The notes under the pieces: generated by a model | Databases searched by the model: none | What the model saw: only the letters and a program-made list of their open reading frames with translations | Told to the model about the DNA's origin: nothing | DNA from: an uncultured Eubacterium sp. | Lineage (GTDB): Bacteria > Bacillota > Clostridia > Peptostreptococcales > Anaerovoracaceae | Assembly: GCA_946555345.1 (NCBI GenBank) | Contig: CAMNSS010000001.1 | Span: 124,001 to 188,000, forward strand | DNA: 64,000 nucleotides | Direction: 5' to 3' | Shown here: positions 1-9,155 of the stretch, one piece after another | Layout of the letters: the number at the start of each line of letters is the position of its first letter | How positions within the stretch are numbered: position 1 is the first letter of the stretch | Program-made: the position numbers and the translations under genes

Positions 1-16
1 TGCATTGCTTTTCTCA

Positions 17-50
17 TGAATAAAACCCGCTATTGAGCGGGTTTTATTCA
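17..50. terminator. Bidirectional intrinsic terminator
   Basis: A perfect 15-bp stem (17-31 with 36-50) around the loop ATTG. The GC core CCCGCT/AGCGGG is flanked by A and T runs on both sides, so it can end transcription in either direction. It probably terminates a gene lying left of the window. Confidence 0.85.
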
Positions 51-589
51 TCGATTTTCACTTTCGGGCGTTACCACGCCTAAATTTATTTTAAATATGC
101 AAAAGGCGCATTTTTGCATGGCATCCACGCAGTTTCATGCAAATGCTGCTTCATTTTCAACGCATTCAGCAGCCGAAGCATATTCAAACTGGAAAATGCG
201 CAGATTTTCAATGCGGTACCGGCTACAACCATTGCAACAAAAACAGCAACCGCTTTCAAAAGTATATTTGCTGCTCAATTTTGCAGATTCCCTTATTTTG
301 CCCCTCACGATTCACTGCTTTCGCTCACAATTCCATTTCGCCCGCCGCCATTTCCACTTCTTGCAAACCACTTCTGCCCACAGCCCTAATCGTATGCCCA
401 GCCAGACTGCTTTACCCGCGTTCATGTCTCACCACCGCCAAAAAACTTCTCCCATGCCTCGCTGCATCCCGTGCGAAGGCCCGCACTCTTTTTGGTATGC
501 AAATCTCCCAGATTATGCTATACTAAATACATATATACACAAATAACATCCTGGCTATAAAATCATTCAAAATAACAAGGAGCGCCACC
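51..589. other. Intergenic region upstream of purB, no gene seen
   Basis: About 540 bases without a convincing gene. Open frames here have no ribosome-binding site, are rich in His, Cys, Phe and Ser as expected of non-coding translation, and resemble no family I know. The only supported signals are the terminator at its left edge and a candidate promoter near 516-524. Confidence 0.6.
492..524 (+). promoter_or_regulatory. Candidate purB promoter
   Basis: An extended -10 element TGCTATACT lies at 516-524. A TTGGTA hexamer at 492-497 is 16 bp upstream of the alternative -10 TATGCT (514-519). The purB start is about 65 bp further on. No purine riboswitch fold was recognised. Confidence 0.4.
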
Positions 590-2026
590 ATGGACAACCG
601 GCAAAACTACACAAGCTCATTATCAGAACGTTACCCAAGCAAGGAGATGAAATACCTCTTTTCCCCGGAAATGAAATTCAAGACCTGGCGGAAGCTCTGG
701 ATTGCCCTTGCCGAAACGGAGCAGGAGCTGGGGCTTCCGATCACGAACCAGCAGATTGCCGAGCTGAAAGCCGCCGCAGGCGACATCAATTACGAAGCGG
801 CAAAGGAGCGCGAAAAAGAGGTACGCCACGATGTAATGTCTCATGTCTACGCTTATGGGCTTCAATGCCCGAATGCGAAAGGGATCATCCATCTGGGGGC
901 GACCTCCTGCTATGTCGGCGACAACACGGACCTGATTATCATGACGGAAGGCCTAAAGCTCGTTCGCAAAAAACTCATCAACGTGATTGCAAATTTAGCG
1001 GATTTTGCGGCAAAATACAAGTCGCTGCCGACGTTGGGATTCACGCACTTCCAGCCTGCGCAGCCAACGACGGTCGGGAAAAGGGCAACCTTGTGGATTC
1101 ACGACCTCCTGCTCGATTTGGAAGATCTGAATCACGTGTTAAATAATATGAAACTGCTTGGCTCGAAAGGGACGACTGGAACACAGGCGAGCTTTTTGGA
1201 GCTGTTCGATGGCGATATCGATAAGGTTCGCAAACTGGATATGCGAATTGCAGAAAAAATGGGATTTGCAAGCTGTTACCCAGTATCGGGACAAACCTAT
1301 TCACGGAAAATAGATTCCAGGGCGCTGAACGTGCTGGCGGGCATTGCGCAGAGCGCGCACAAATTCAGCAACGATATCAGGCTACTCCAGCATCTAAAGG
1401 AAATTGAAGAGCCTTTTGAAAAGAACCAGATCGGCTCGTCCGCCATGGCATACAAGCGAAACCCGATGCGGTCAGAGCGCATCGCTGCGCTTTCCAATTT
1501 CGTCATTTCCGGGGCGCTGAACCCAGCGATTACCGCCTCAACCCAGTGGTTCGAGCGGACCTTGGACGATTCAGCCAACAAACGCCTCAGCATTTCAGAA
1601 AGCTTCCTCGCCACGGACGGGATTTTGGAGCTTTACATGAACATCACCGCAGGGCTGGTGGTCTATCCGAAGGTCATCGAAAGCAGGCTGATGAGCGAGC
1701 TGCCGTTCATGGCGACGGAAAACATCATGATGGATGCGGTCAAGGCGGGCGGCGACAGGCAGGTCCTCCACGAAAAAATCAGGCAGTATTCCATGGAGGC
1801 GGGAAAGCGCGTCAAGGAAGAGGGCGCGGAGAACGACCTTTTGGAACGGATTGCAAAAGATGCGGCGTTCCATATGAGCCGCCAGCAGCTGGAAGCGGTC
1901 ATGAAACCAGAAAACTTCACGGGCTGCGCAGCGATGCAGACGGAGGACTTTCTCGAAACATATGTAAAGCCGATTCTCGATGCCAACCGGGAAAGCATCG
2001 GCATGGAAGCGACGATCACAGTTTGA
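590..2026 (+). CDS. purB: Adenylosuccinate lyase
   Basis: Cytosolic lyase of the fumarase/aspartase superfamily. It removes fumarate from SAICAR and from adenylosuccinate in purine synthesis. The 478 residues match the long PurB form. The superfamily signature GSSAMAYKRNP lies near residue 281 and carries the mobile-loop serine. FTHFQPAQPTT near 150 and GATSCYVGDNTDL near 102 are the other substrate-binding stretches. The start follows AAGGAGCGCCACC at a normal distance. It stands alone: a 365-base gap separates it from the hydantoinase gene, so co-transcription is unproven. All key motifs are intact. Confidence 0.95.
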   Translation: MDNRQNYTSSLSERYPSKEMKYLFSPEMKFKTWRKLWIALAETEQELGLPITNQQIAELKAAAGDINYEAAKEREKEVRHDVMSHVYAYGLQCPNAKGIIHLGATSCYVGDNTDLIIMTEGLKLVRKKLINVIANLADFAAKYKSLPTLGFTHFQPAQPTTVGKRATLWIHDLLLDLEDLNHVLNNMKLLGSKGTTGTQASFLELFDGDIDKVRKLDMRIAEKMGFASCYPVSGQTYSRKIDSRALNVLAGIAQSAHKFSNDIRLLQHLKEIEEPFEKNQIGSSAMAYKRNPMRSERIAALSNFVISGALNPAITASTQWFERTLDDSANKRLSISESFLATDGILELYMNITAGLVVYPKVIESRLMSELPFMATENIMMDAVKAGGDRQVLHEKIRQYSMEAGKRVKEEGAENDLLERIAKDAAFHMSRQQLEAVMKPENFTGCAAMQTEDFLETYVKPILDANRESIGMEATITV

Positions 2027-2391
2027 TGGGAGCGGCGGTCACGTTTTGACAAATGCAAAGACTACGGCACGCACGTTTTAACTTTAACAGGGGCAGCAAA
2101 CGTATTTCGGTAAATGTGAAAAACGCAACGCAGACCGCTTAATGCCTGGCAGGCGTAATTTGGCGAATGCGGGGACGGCGGCAGTTGCATTCTGACAGAC
2201 ACATTTTAACAGAGGCGGCGACCATGATTTGACGGAAACGGCGGCCACATTTGAAACAAATGCAAAAACCGTAGCTTAATCGCTTAACGCCGGCCGCAGC
2301 AAGACGATAATTTAAATAGACAATTATTTGCACGGGCAATCATTCAAATAACGATTACTATCTAAGACACATATTTTAAAGGAGGAATATC
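2027..2391. repeat. Intergenic degenerate repeats
   Basis: No gene is seen between purB and the hydantoinase gene. The stretch contains loosely repeated pieces of roughly 30-35 bases, each with a GCGGC block followed by an ACATTTTGA-like block (near 2032, 2212 and 2247), and the word ACAAATGCAAA occurs near both ends. Copies are too diverged for a firm unit. Similar degenerate repeats occur in other gaps of this window. Confidence 0.4.
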
Positions 2392-3792
2392 ATGGCAATA
2401 TTGATCAAAAACGGAATTGTTGTAACAGCGGAGAACGAATTTAAGGCCGATGTTTCGATTGAAGGAGAGCGCATCGCAACGATCGGGGAACACCTCCATG
2501 CGGCAGAAAACGATGAAATCATCGACGCCGCGGGAAAATACATCCTGCCTGGCGGCGTAGACCAGCACGTGCATTTTTCCTTTACATACAAAGGCAGCAA
2601 AGTAAGGGGATTCGAGACTTCCAATGCTGCGGCCGTAGGCGGGACGACCACCCTGATCGAGTTCGTGAACCAAGAAAAGGGCAAGGGCTTAATTGAGACC
2701 ATCGAAGACTACCGCAAGACGGATGCGGACGGAATCGCCATGGTGGACTACTCCTTCCACAGCGTCATGACAGACCCGCGCGAAGAAGTAATCGAAGAAA
2801 TTCCGAAACTGGCCGAAGCCGGTTACCCTACCATGAAGCTGTTCATGGCATACAAGGGAATGTTCTTCCATGCAGATGACGACGCGATCCTGAAAGCGCT
2901 TTACAAGGGCAAGGAAGCGGGCGTTACCATCATGGTCCATGCCGAAAATGCCGAAATGATCGACGTCGCCACCAAACGCCTCATCGCAGAAGGCAAAACA
3001 GGGCCTTACTATCATGCGATTAGCCGGCCGCCTGTCGTGGAAGCAGAAGCGACAAGGCGCGCGATTTACTTGGCGGAAATGGCAGATGCGCCGCTTTATG
3101 TGGTACACGTGACCTGCAAGGAAGCGCTGGCTGAAATCAGGGCTGCTTATAACCGTGGGCAGAAAATATTCGGTGAAACCTGCTCGCATTATCTGGTGCT
3201 GGATACGGAAGATCTGGCCAAACCGGATTTTGAAGGGGCAAAATACGTCTGCTCGCCTGCCCTCAGAACCGAAGAGCATCGGAACGCGCTCTGGGAAGCA
3301 GTGGACAGGAAGTGGCTCAACGCCATCAGCTCCGACCATTGCGGATTCGATTTCGCCGAGCAAAAACACATGGGCTTTGGCGAAGGCAATTCCTTCGCAG
3401 ATATCCCGAACGGTGCGCCAAGCCTGCAAAACAGGCTCAATATCCTCTGGACCTACGGCGTATGCGAAGGCAAAATTTCCAGAAGCAGGCTGGTTGACCT
3501 GTTTGCGACAAGCCCGGCAAAAATCAACGGGCTTGATAAAAAAGGACAGCTTGCGGCGGGCTTTGATGCCGATGTCGTAATCTTCGACCCTGATTACGAA
3601 GGCACGATCAGCGTTGCGAACAACCTGGAAGGCGTGGATTACTGCCCATTTGAAGGCTTCAAACAGAAGGGACGCCCTGAAACGGTATTCCTGCGGGGAC
3701 AGAAAATCGTTGACGACGCCAAATACATCGGACACAAAGGCCAAGGAAGGCTCGTAGCCGGGAAGCCTTACGGCTCTGCTTACCAGTGGTAA
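2392..3792 (+). CDS. hydA: Dihydropyrimidinase / D-hydantoinase
   Basis: Binuclear-metal amidohydrolase that opens cyclic ureides (dihydropyrimidines or 5-substituted hydantoins) to N-carbamoyl amino acids. The 466 residues are typical for the family. The metal HxH is in GGVDQHVHF near residue 58. The lysine expected to be carboxylated is in MKLFMAYKG near 149. Further ligands are the histidines in MVHAENAEM (about 183) and VVHVTCKEAL (about 239), and the aspartate in SSDHCGFDF (about 316). A strong AAAGGAGG precedes the ATG. A carbamoyl-amino-acid hydrolase and a racemase follow, which supports a role in ureide or amino-acid salvage. Sequence alone does not separate hydantoin from dihydropyrimidine as substrate; no dihydropyrimidine dehydrogenase is in the window. 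Confidence 0.88.
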   Translation: MAILIKNGIVVTAENEFKADVSIEGERIATIGEHLHAAENDEIIDAAGKYILPGGVDQHVHFSFTYKGSKVRGFETSNAAAVGGTTTLIEFVNQEKGKGLIETIEDYRKTDADGIAMVDYSFHSVMTDPREEVIEEIPKLAEAGYPTMKLFMAYKGMFFHADDDAILKALYKGKEAGVTIMVHAENAEMIDVATKRLIAEGKTGPYYHAISRPPVVEAEATRRAIYLAEMADAPLYVVHVTCKEALAEIRAAYNRGQKIFGETCSHYLVLDTEDLAKPDFEGAKYVCSPALRTEEHRNALWEAVDRKWLNAISSDHCGFDFAEQKHMGFGEGNSFADIPNGAPSLQNRLNILWTYGVCEGKISRSRLVDLFATSPAKINGLDKKGQLAAGFDADVVIFDPDYEGTISVANNLEGVDYCPFEGFKQKGRPETVFLRGQKIVDDAKYIGHKGQGRLVAGKPYGSAYQW

Positions 3793-4002
3793 ACGAAACT
3801 TCCGCAAAATTCTCGACAAAAACACTGGCTGCTAGCGGCTGCCTGCCGGCCAGGAATGCGCACGGAAACATTTGGCAACAATTATTATGTATTCCAAATG
3901 ACTGGCGGAGATTGCAACAAAGAATACCTAGCAAAAAACGCAATAAAAATGCAACGGAAAACGTGGTAAAATGCACAGCAGAAAACACAACAGGAAATGC
4001 AT

Positions 4003-5544
4003 ATGAAAACAGACGAACTACGATCGCCCACAATAAATGAAAAACGGCTTCTCGCCAACCTGTATGCGCTGCGGGAATTTACCGATACGCCCGGAGAAGG
4101 GGTCACGCGGTTTTCCTACGGGGCGCAAGATGCAAAGGCACGGGCGTACATCTTAAAAAGGGCGGCTGACGCAGGATGCACGATTACAATAGACGCATTG
4201 CAGAACATCCGCATTGGTTTGAAAACAAATACCAGCGGCAGGAAGACCGTCATGGCCGGCTCTCATATCGACACGGTGCGCAATGGTGGCTGGCTGGATG
4301 GGATATACGGTGTCTGCGGCGCATTAGAGGTAATGGAAACGCTATCGGAGTATTTCACAGAGAATCCGCAAGCGGCTGATTTGTTAGATGCAAATTACGA
4401 AGTGGTAATTTTCGCAGAGGAAGAAGGCTCTAACTTCGGTTCAACCATGACGGGCAGTAAATTCGTCACCGGGTTTTATGCAGAACCTGACTTAGACAGG
4501 TTAACGGATGATACCGGGAAAACCCTTCGGCAAACACTGGAAAACCTTCCACATGGTTTTGCGGATGCGGATACAGAAGAGCGGGAAACAAAATCCGCAC
4601 CTGCCGTCACAAGCGGTGCTGGCGCAGGAAGCCAAAATGTTAAATCCATTGGCGGCGGCATGGAAAATCCCGCCATCGTCCAGGCTAGCGGCGCAGCGAC
4701 TGCCCCCGGATGCGGTGATACGGACACTAGCAATGCGGCTACCCGGATGAATGCGCCAAAACCTGCTAGCGCAAACATCCCAGCGCCTTATTCGCCTTAC
4801 TGCCCGAAAACAGTTGCTGACGGCAGCATCGTCTGGGATTTTGGCCAGATTAAAACCATGCTGGAGCTTCACATCGAGCAAGGTCCTGTCCTGGACAGGG
4901 AAGGCCTTGCCATCGGCATCGTGGATACGATTTTCGGGATGCGGGTTATCGAAGTAACCCTTACCGGTGTAGGAAACCATGCAGGCGCAACGCCTATGGG
5001 CGAACGGCTTGATGCGCTTTGCACGGCCGCAGAATGCATCCTGGCGGCGGAAACGCTTGTCAAATCCGACGCCCAGCAGCGCACCGTCGTTACCGTGGGC
5101 AAGCTGGAGCTTTCCCCAAACTGTTCCAATGTAATCCCGGAAACCGTGAAATTTTCATTAGAAGTGCGGGACCGGGACAGCGATAAAATCAATGGCTTTA
5201 TGGATCAAATCATTTCGCAGATACAACAGATTGCGCAAAACCGCAGTGTGGAATGCTGTATTAAGGAACATTCCAGCTCCAACCCATTGCAGCTTACCAA
5301 ACGCCTGATCGATAGCATGGCGCACAGAGCCCACGCTCAGGGCATTCCCCATAAAGTGATGGACAGCGGAGCCGTCCACGATGCGTGCATGGTCGCCAAT
5401 TTCGCAGATACGGGCATGATCTTTGTTCCCAGCATAAATGGCAGAAGCCATGTGCCGGAAGAAAATACAGATGAAAAGGACTTATTAACAGGTGTGCAGT
5501 TCTTGCTGGACACGATACTATCGGAGGTGTTTAAAAATGTATAA
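4003..5544 (+). CDS. M20-family N-carbamoyl-amino-acid hydrolase (carbamoylase/ureidopropionase type)
   Basis: Zinc-type amidase of the hydantoinase/carbamoylase branch of peptidase family M20. It is expected to hydrolyse N-carbamoyl amino acids to the free amino acid, ammonia and CO2, the step after the hydantoinase next door. Metal-site motifs visible are GSHIDTVRNGGWLDG, EEEGSNFG and LHIEQGPV, and GVGNHAGATPM is the dimerisation/substrate block. The ATG at 4003 is preferred over the in-frame ATG at 3997 because AGGAA lies 6 bases before it. The protein is 513 residues, about 100 longer than the usual 410. The excess is an Ala/Ser/Gly/Pro/Asn-rich insertion at about residues 190-270, between the metal-site half and LHIEQG. 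The end overlaps the racemase start by 8 bases, so the two are translationally coupled. Confidence 0.85.
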   Translation: MKTDELRSPTINEKRLLANLYALREFTDTPGEGVTRFSYGAQDAKARAYILKRAADAGCTITIDALQNIRIGLKTNTSGRKTVMAGSHIDTVRNGGWLDGIYGVCGALEVMETLSEYFTENPQAADLLDANYEVVIFAEEEGSNFGSTMTGSKFVTGFYAEPDLDRLTDDTGKTLRQTLENLPHGFADADTEERETKSAPAVTSGAGAGSQNVKSIGGGMENPAIVQASGAATAPGCGDTDTSNAATRMNAPKPASANIPAPYSPYCPKTVADGSIVWDFGQIKTMLELHIEQGPVLDREGLAIGIVDTIFGMRVIEVTLTGVGNHAGATPMGERLDALCTAAECILAAETLVKSDAQQRTVVTVGKLELSPNCSNVIPETVKFSLEVRDRDSDKINGFMDQIISQIQQIAQNRSVECCIKEHSSSNPLQLTKRLIDSMAHRAHAQGIPHKVMDSGAVHDACMVANFADTGMIFVPSINGRSHVPEENTDEKDLLTGVQFLLDTILSEVFKNV

Positions 5545-6676
5545 GGATGCTTTACGGGCAGCCTGGGCGGAAATCAACATTACCAACCTTGATTTCAACA
5601 TCAAACAGATTAAGGAAAAGGCCGGCCCGGGCAGAAAGATTACTGGAATTATTAAAGCAGACGGGTATGGACACGGCGCCGTCAAAGTTGCTACGGTTTT
5701 ACGCGCCAATGGAATCGATTCTTTCGGCGTTGCCACGCTTTCCGAAGCAGTCCGCCTCCGAAAAGCAGGGTTTGTTTTAGAGGAAATTCTCGTGCTTGGC
5801 CTCACGCCCGATCCTTATGTGGATGTAATCGTAGAACACCGGCTGACCCCTGTCGTATATGGCTTTAAAAACGCACAGGCAATCTCCCGGGAAGCGGAGA
5901 AATCCGACATCATTATCAAAGGATTTATTGCGGCGGACACGGGAATGGGAAGGATCGGCTATAATCCCGAGGATGCGGCGTCGATTGAAGACATCAAGGC
6001 GATCAACGAGCTGCCAAACTTTAAAATCCAAGGGCTTTTCTCGCATTTCGCTACGGCTGACGCAGAGGATAAAACGTATTCCGCCGTGCAGGAACAGCGA
6101 TTTATGGTATTCCATAAAAAACTCCAGAAAGAAGGGATCGAGCTTCCTTGCAGGACATTTGCCAACAGCGCAGCAATTATGGAAATCGCGTCTTCACACT
6201 ATGAAATGGTCCGCCCTGGCATCATCCTGTATGGCTGCTATCCTTCTGAGGAAGTGGATAAAAACCAGCTTGCGCTAAAGCCTGTAATGGCAGTCAAAGC
6301 CAACATCGTACAGCTCAAAAAGGTTTCCGCCGGGACATCTGTCAGCTACGGACGGAAATACACGGCAACGAAAGACAGCCTCATCGCCACCATACCATTA
6401 GGCTATGCGGATGGCTTCCCACGGCCGTATTCTTCCAGGGGCAAGGTTATCGTAAATGGCGTTTTTGCACCGATTGCAGGAAACATTTGCATGGATCAAT
6501 GCATGATCGATGTGACCAATGTTCCATATGTCCGCTTAGGCGATGAAGTGACCATCATGGGAAAGGATGGAATCTACGAAATTCTCGCAGATGATATCGC
6601 CAGGGCAACAGGCACGATCAACTATGAAATCGTGTGCGCTTTCGGGCAAAGGTTGCCTAAGGTTTACGTTTATTGA
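5537..6676 (+). CDS. alr: Alanine racemase (PLP-dependent)
   Basis: Fold-type III PLP enzyme that interconverts L- and D-alanine for peptidoglycan. The PLP lysine is in GIIKADGYGHG (residue 40). The catalytic tyrosine of the second base is in SVSYGRKY (about 263). C-terminal motifs GYADGFPRPYSSRG and GNICMDQCMIDVT are intact. The ATG at 5537 sits behind GGAGGTG; an earlier in-frame ATG at 5492 would add 15 residues read inside the upstream gene and has no binding site. Because it overlaps the carbamoylase gene, it may serve the ureide pathway as an amino-acid racemase. That is inference; by sequence it is an ordinary Alr. Confidence 0.9.
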   Translation: MYKDALRAAWAEINITNLDFNIKQIKEKAGPGRKITGIIKADGYGHGAVKVATVLRANGIDSFGVATLSEAVRLRKAGFVLEEILVLGLTPDPYVDVIVEHRLTPVVYGFKNAQAISREAEKSDIIIKGFIAADTGMGRIGYNPEDAASIEDIKAINELPNFKIQGLFSHFATADAEDKTYSAVQEQRFMVFHKKLQKEGIELPCRTFANSAAIMEIASSHYEMVRPGIILYGCYPSEEVDKNQLALKPVMAVKANIVQLKKVSAGTSVSYGRKYTATKDSLIATIPLGYADGFPRPYSSRGKVIVNGVFAPIAGNICMDQCMIDVTNVPYVRLGDEVTIMGKDGIYEILADDIARATGTINYEIVCAFGQRLPKVYVY

Positions 6677-6692
6677 AGGAGGAGTTAAACCA

Positions 6693-6956
6693 ATGGGGAT
6701 TATGGATGCTTTTAATGATGAAGCGGGCAAGCTGAATAACGGAACCGGAAAATACAGAGTAATGCAAATCGTTCTTCGGGAAAAATTTGTTGGAAAAGGT
6801 TCAAAGAATTTTAAAGAAATCGAAGATCTCTGCAATAGCCAGTATGCGGAAGGTTACAAATTGCATACATTCGCACAATCTACTTCGGGGTCAACGGGTT
6901 TTGGCGGCGGAGACAGAACCGTATGCAATCTGGTTTTTGAACGCATAAGGGATTAA
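6693..6956 (+). CDS. DUF4177 family small protein
   Basis: An 87-residue protein. After a short Gly/Asn-containing start it has the DUF4177 pattern: a beta strand (YRVMQIVLREKF), then FKEIEDLCNSQYAEGYKLHTFAQ, then a closing strand NLVFERI. The function of this family is unknown. AAGGAGG lies 9 bases before the ATG, and the gap to alr is 16 bases, so it is the last gene of the hydantoinase group. A terminator follows immediately. Longer in-frame starts inside alr were rejected for lack of a binding site. Confidence 0.75.
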   Translation: MGIMDAFNDEAGKLNNGTGKYRVMQIVLREKFVGKGSKNFKEIEDLCNSQYAEGYKLHTFAQSTSGSTGFGGGDRTVCNLVFERIRD

Positions 6957-6957
6957 C

Positions 6958-6986
6958 AAAAGCTGCCGGTATCGGCAGCTTTTCTT
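6958..6986. terminator. Intrinsic terminator shared by convergent genes
   Basis: An 11-bp perfect stem AAAAGCTGCCG / CGGCAGCTTTT around GTAT, followed on the plus strand by TTTTCTTTT. It lies directly after the DUF4177 stop and ahead of the leftward fapA group, so it can serve both sides. Confidence 0.9.
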
Positions 6987-6989
6987 TTG

Positions 6990-7184
6990 TTATCCCGTTA
7001 CAATATTATCCTCTATCATAAAAATCCTGCAAGATTCTGTTGCCATGCGTGTAATGGGTATCTTCTTTTCGTCGATGTATGCTTGGCAACAAGATATACC
7101 TTGCCACAGAAAATTGTTCCCATCGATGATGTACGAAGCGTGGCATTGGGCTGCTTGCTTCTCGTTTTCCCGCCCTTTCTTCAT
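6990..7184 (-). CDS. Small hypothetical protein downstream of fapA, possibly frameshifted
   Basis: A 64-residue frame starting MKKGRENEKQ and ending IFMIEDNIVTG, with protein-like composition but no family I recognise. GGAGG lies 14 bases before this ATG. A second frame, opening with GTG at the end of fapA and reading KFRQLQNDEADSAIF, also looks coding for its first ~30 residues and then deteriorates. The two together could be one gene broken by a frameshift near 7170. It lies between fapA and the terminator at 6958-6986. Confidence 0.35.
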   Translation of the reverse strand: MKKGRENEKQAAQCHASYIIDGNNFLWQGISCCQAYIDEKKIPITRMATESCRIFMIEDNIVTG

Positions 7185-7234
7185 ACGGCATTCGATGTTC
7201 CTCCAGCAAGGTAAAAATAGCGCTATCCGCCTCA

Positions 7235-9133
7235 TCATTCTGGAGCTGTCTGAACTTCACCCTCTTTTGTATAGTAAAACTTACTTCCAGTAATCACGCT
7301 GCTCACTAAATAAGTGCTTTCTGCAATCGTAACCGTAGCTGGCGGAAAAATCGTATTGCAATGCAGGACACATTCACTATAATCGCTGACCTTCTTTTTA
7401 AATTCATCAAATTCTGCCTGCTGCTCTTCTACCATTGTCCGATACAGCGCTTCCTGCTCTTCAAGCTGCCGCAAGACGGAGTTTTGCTCTTCCGTTAGCC
7501 CGCCCATTTCAGCGGTCGTTTTGAGCAGCTCCAAATTCCGCTCCAAAAGACTCCTGGTCGCTTCGGTTTTTTCCAGTTGCTCCCGTTTCTTCGCTTTTTT
7601 CTCTTGTACCGCAGGATCGACGCCAAGAATAATTTCCGTTTTCCTGCGCGCTTTACTCCCGATAATCTTCGCTTTCACGGAACGTCCTGCCATCAGCGTC
7701 CCGCCAATCACAACGCCGATGCCGTCGTCTATGCAGATATCGCGGTCGCTATGCGCTTCGCAGGAAATCATGCTTTTCACAAAAATATCTTCCCCTGCAA
7801 AAATTTTCACATTTTCAAGGAATGGACTCCGGACATAACCGCCGGCGTGCAGTTCGCCAAAATTATTCCCATTCATTCCATCCCCGATCTCAATATTACC
7901 ACCCGCTTCAAGGATTGCGCCTTCTATCGCACCCCGCACCAGGATATTGCCCGTCGCTTTCAATGTGAATCCGCTGATAACGTCGCCATAAACGATGATG
8001 TCACCGAGAAAGTCCTGGTTTCCGACGGACATATCCACATTTTCCTTGATCACAAGCTGATCGGCAACACGGAATTTTTCACGGACATAAGAAATATAAC
8101 CGCTACAGTCTGCTACGAGCTGGGTCCCGTCTTCCGTGATCCTCGTGCTATCCCCTGCCGGAACCTTTGCGTTCTTTCCCATTGGGGCTTTCAGCGTATT
8201 GCCCTTTACGTCAATGCCATCTGTTCCTTCCTGCGGCAGAATGATATCACAGATCAGCTCGCCTTCCTCGATCCTGCGAAATAGGTTCTGTTCCTTGTAG
8301 TCAACCCTGCCGTGTTCATCCTCTTTAAATGTCAGCGGCTCTTCCCTCGGCACGTGTTCGATTACCTTCCCATTCTCACCTGGAATGGCAGGCGTCCCCG
8401 TCGCAACTAAAAACATCTTAAAGTACTGTTTCTGTCCGCTAAGTTCATTGATTGCATCCGTTTTAAGCCCGCTGATGACCCCAGCCTCCGCCAGCACCTC
8501 GATCAAACCTGCATGATCCAATTCCGCCCCATTGCCAAATGGCGGCAGAACCATGACGAAAGCTTCCATGCTACCTACCGGGATCTGTACATGGATAGCC
8601 GCATCGATATCGGGCGGTACTTGTACCGGCTCAAAGTCGGCATCCGGGTTATCCGCCATCATGATTTTCTGCTTTTTCGCTTCATTCTCGGCAGTTTCAA
8701 TCTGGCGCAGGGTTTTCTCCGCCGCCATCAACATCTGCCTGCGAAAAATCTCCGCTTTCTGCAAAGCCGTTCCCAGCAACCCCATCTGGTTAATCGCCTC
8801 TACAGCGGGGGCTTTAACCCAATCGGCAAAAAGTCCGCTAATAGACGGCATCCTGCCCTGATAGCCGCACCATTTGTCATATAGCTGGCACATGGTATCT
8901 TTCTTATTCTGCTGTTCTATCTCTTCTTTAGTAAGTCCCGCACTCGCATCCCTCGCCAAAGGCTTCCGCGGCGCTTTTTCCGTCCGGGCAGCTTCTGCGG
9001 CTTCTACAGGCTTCGCCGATTCTACGGGTTCTGCCAGTTCTGTGTTATCCGCATCCGCTGTTTCCTGTGGGCCTTTGTTTTTTCCTGTGGATATAAATTG
9101 TTTAAAAAAACCGCTTTTTTTATTTTCTTCCAT
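7235..9133 (-). CDS. FapA family (DUF342) protein
   Basis: A 632-residue protein. A Lys/Ala/Glu-rich N-terminal stretch (to about residue 70) is followed by a helical region and a DUF342/FapA beta-solenoid. The solenoid core is visible from TDGIDVKGNTL (about 300) through repeated Gly-rich rungs such as GDIIVYGDVISGFTLKA, GAIEGAILEAGGNIEIGDG and GGYVRSPF. A coiled coil near 505-580 (KKAKKREQLEKTEATRSLL) and a short beta tail close it. FapA proteins are known around polar flagella in Vibrio, but clostridial members occur without flagellar genes and their role is unknown. The gene lies 22 bases after a CheY-like regulator, suggesting a shared signalling function. Confidence 0.8.
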   Translation of the reverse strand: MEENKKSGFFKQFISTGKNKGPQETADADNTELAEPVESAKPVEAAEAARTEKAPRKPLARDASAGLTKEEIEQQNKKDTMCQLYDKWCGYQGRMPSISGLFADWVKAPAVEAINQMGLLGTALQKAEIFRRQMLMAAEKTLRQIETAENEAKKQKIMMADNPDADFEPVQVPPDIDAAIHVQIPVGSMEAFVMVLPPFGNGAELDHAGLIEVLAEAGVISGLKTDAINELSGQKQYFKMFLVATGTPAIPGENGKVIEHVPREEPLTFKEDEHGRVDYKEQNLFRRIEEGELICDIILPQEGTDGIDVKGNTLKAPMGKNAKVPAGDSTRITEDGTQLVADCSGYISYVREKFRVADQLVIKENVDMSVGNQDFLGDIIVYGDVISGFTLKATGNILVRGAIEGAILEAGGNIEIGDGMNGNNFGELHAGGYVRSPFLENVKIFAGEDIFVKSMISCEAHSDRDICIDDGIGVVIGGTLMAGRSVKAKIIGSKARRKTEIILGVDPAVQEKKAKKREQLEKTEATRSLLERNLELLKTTAEMGGLTEEQNSVLRQLEEQEALYRTMVEEQQAEFDEFKKKVSDYSECVLHCNTIFPPATVTIAESTYLVSSVITGSKFYYTKEGEVQTAPE

Positions 9134-9155
9134 ACTATTTTCCCATCAATCGTGA

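Noticed and set aside
97-546. Overlapping plus-strand open frames before purB
   Set aside because: No ribosome-binding sites, low-quality composition (His/Cys/Phe/Ser-rich) and several frames open at once, as in non-coding DNA.
2689-3825. 378-codon open frame antisense to the hydantoinase
   Set aside because: It lies wholly opposite a gene with all catalytic motifs; a mirror frame of a high-quality coding region.
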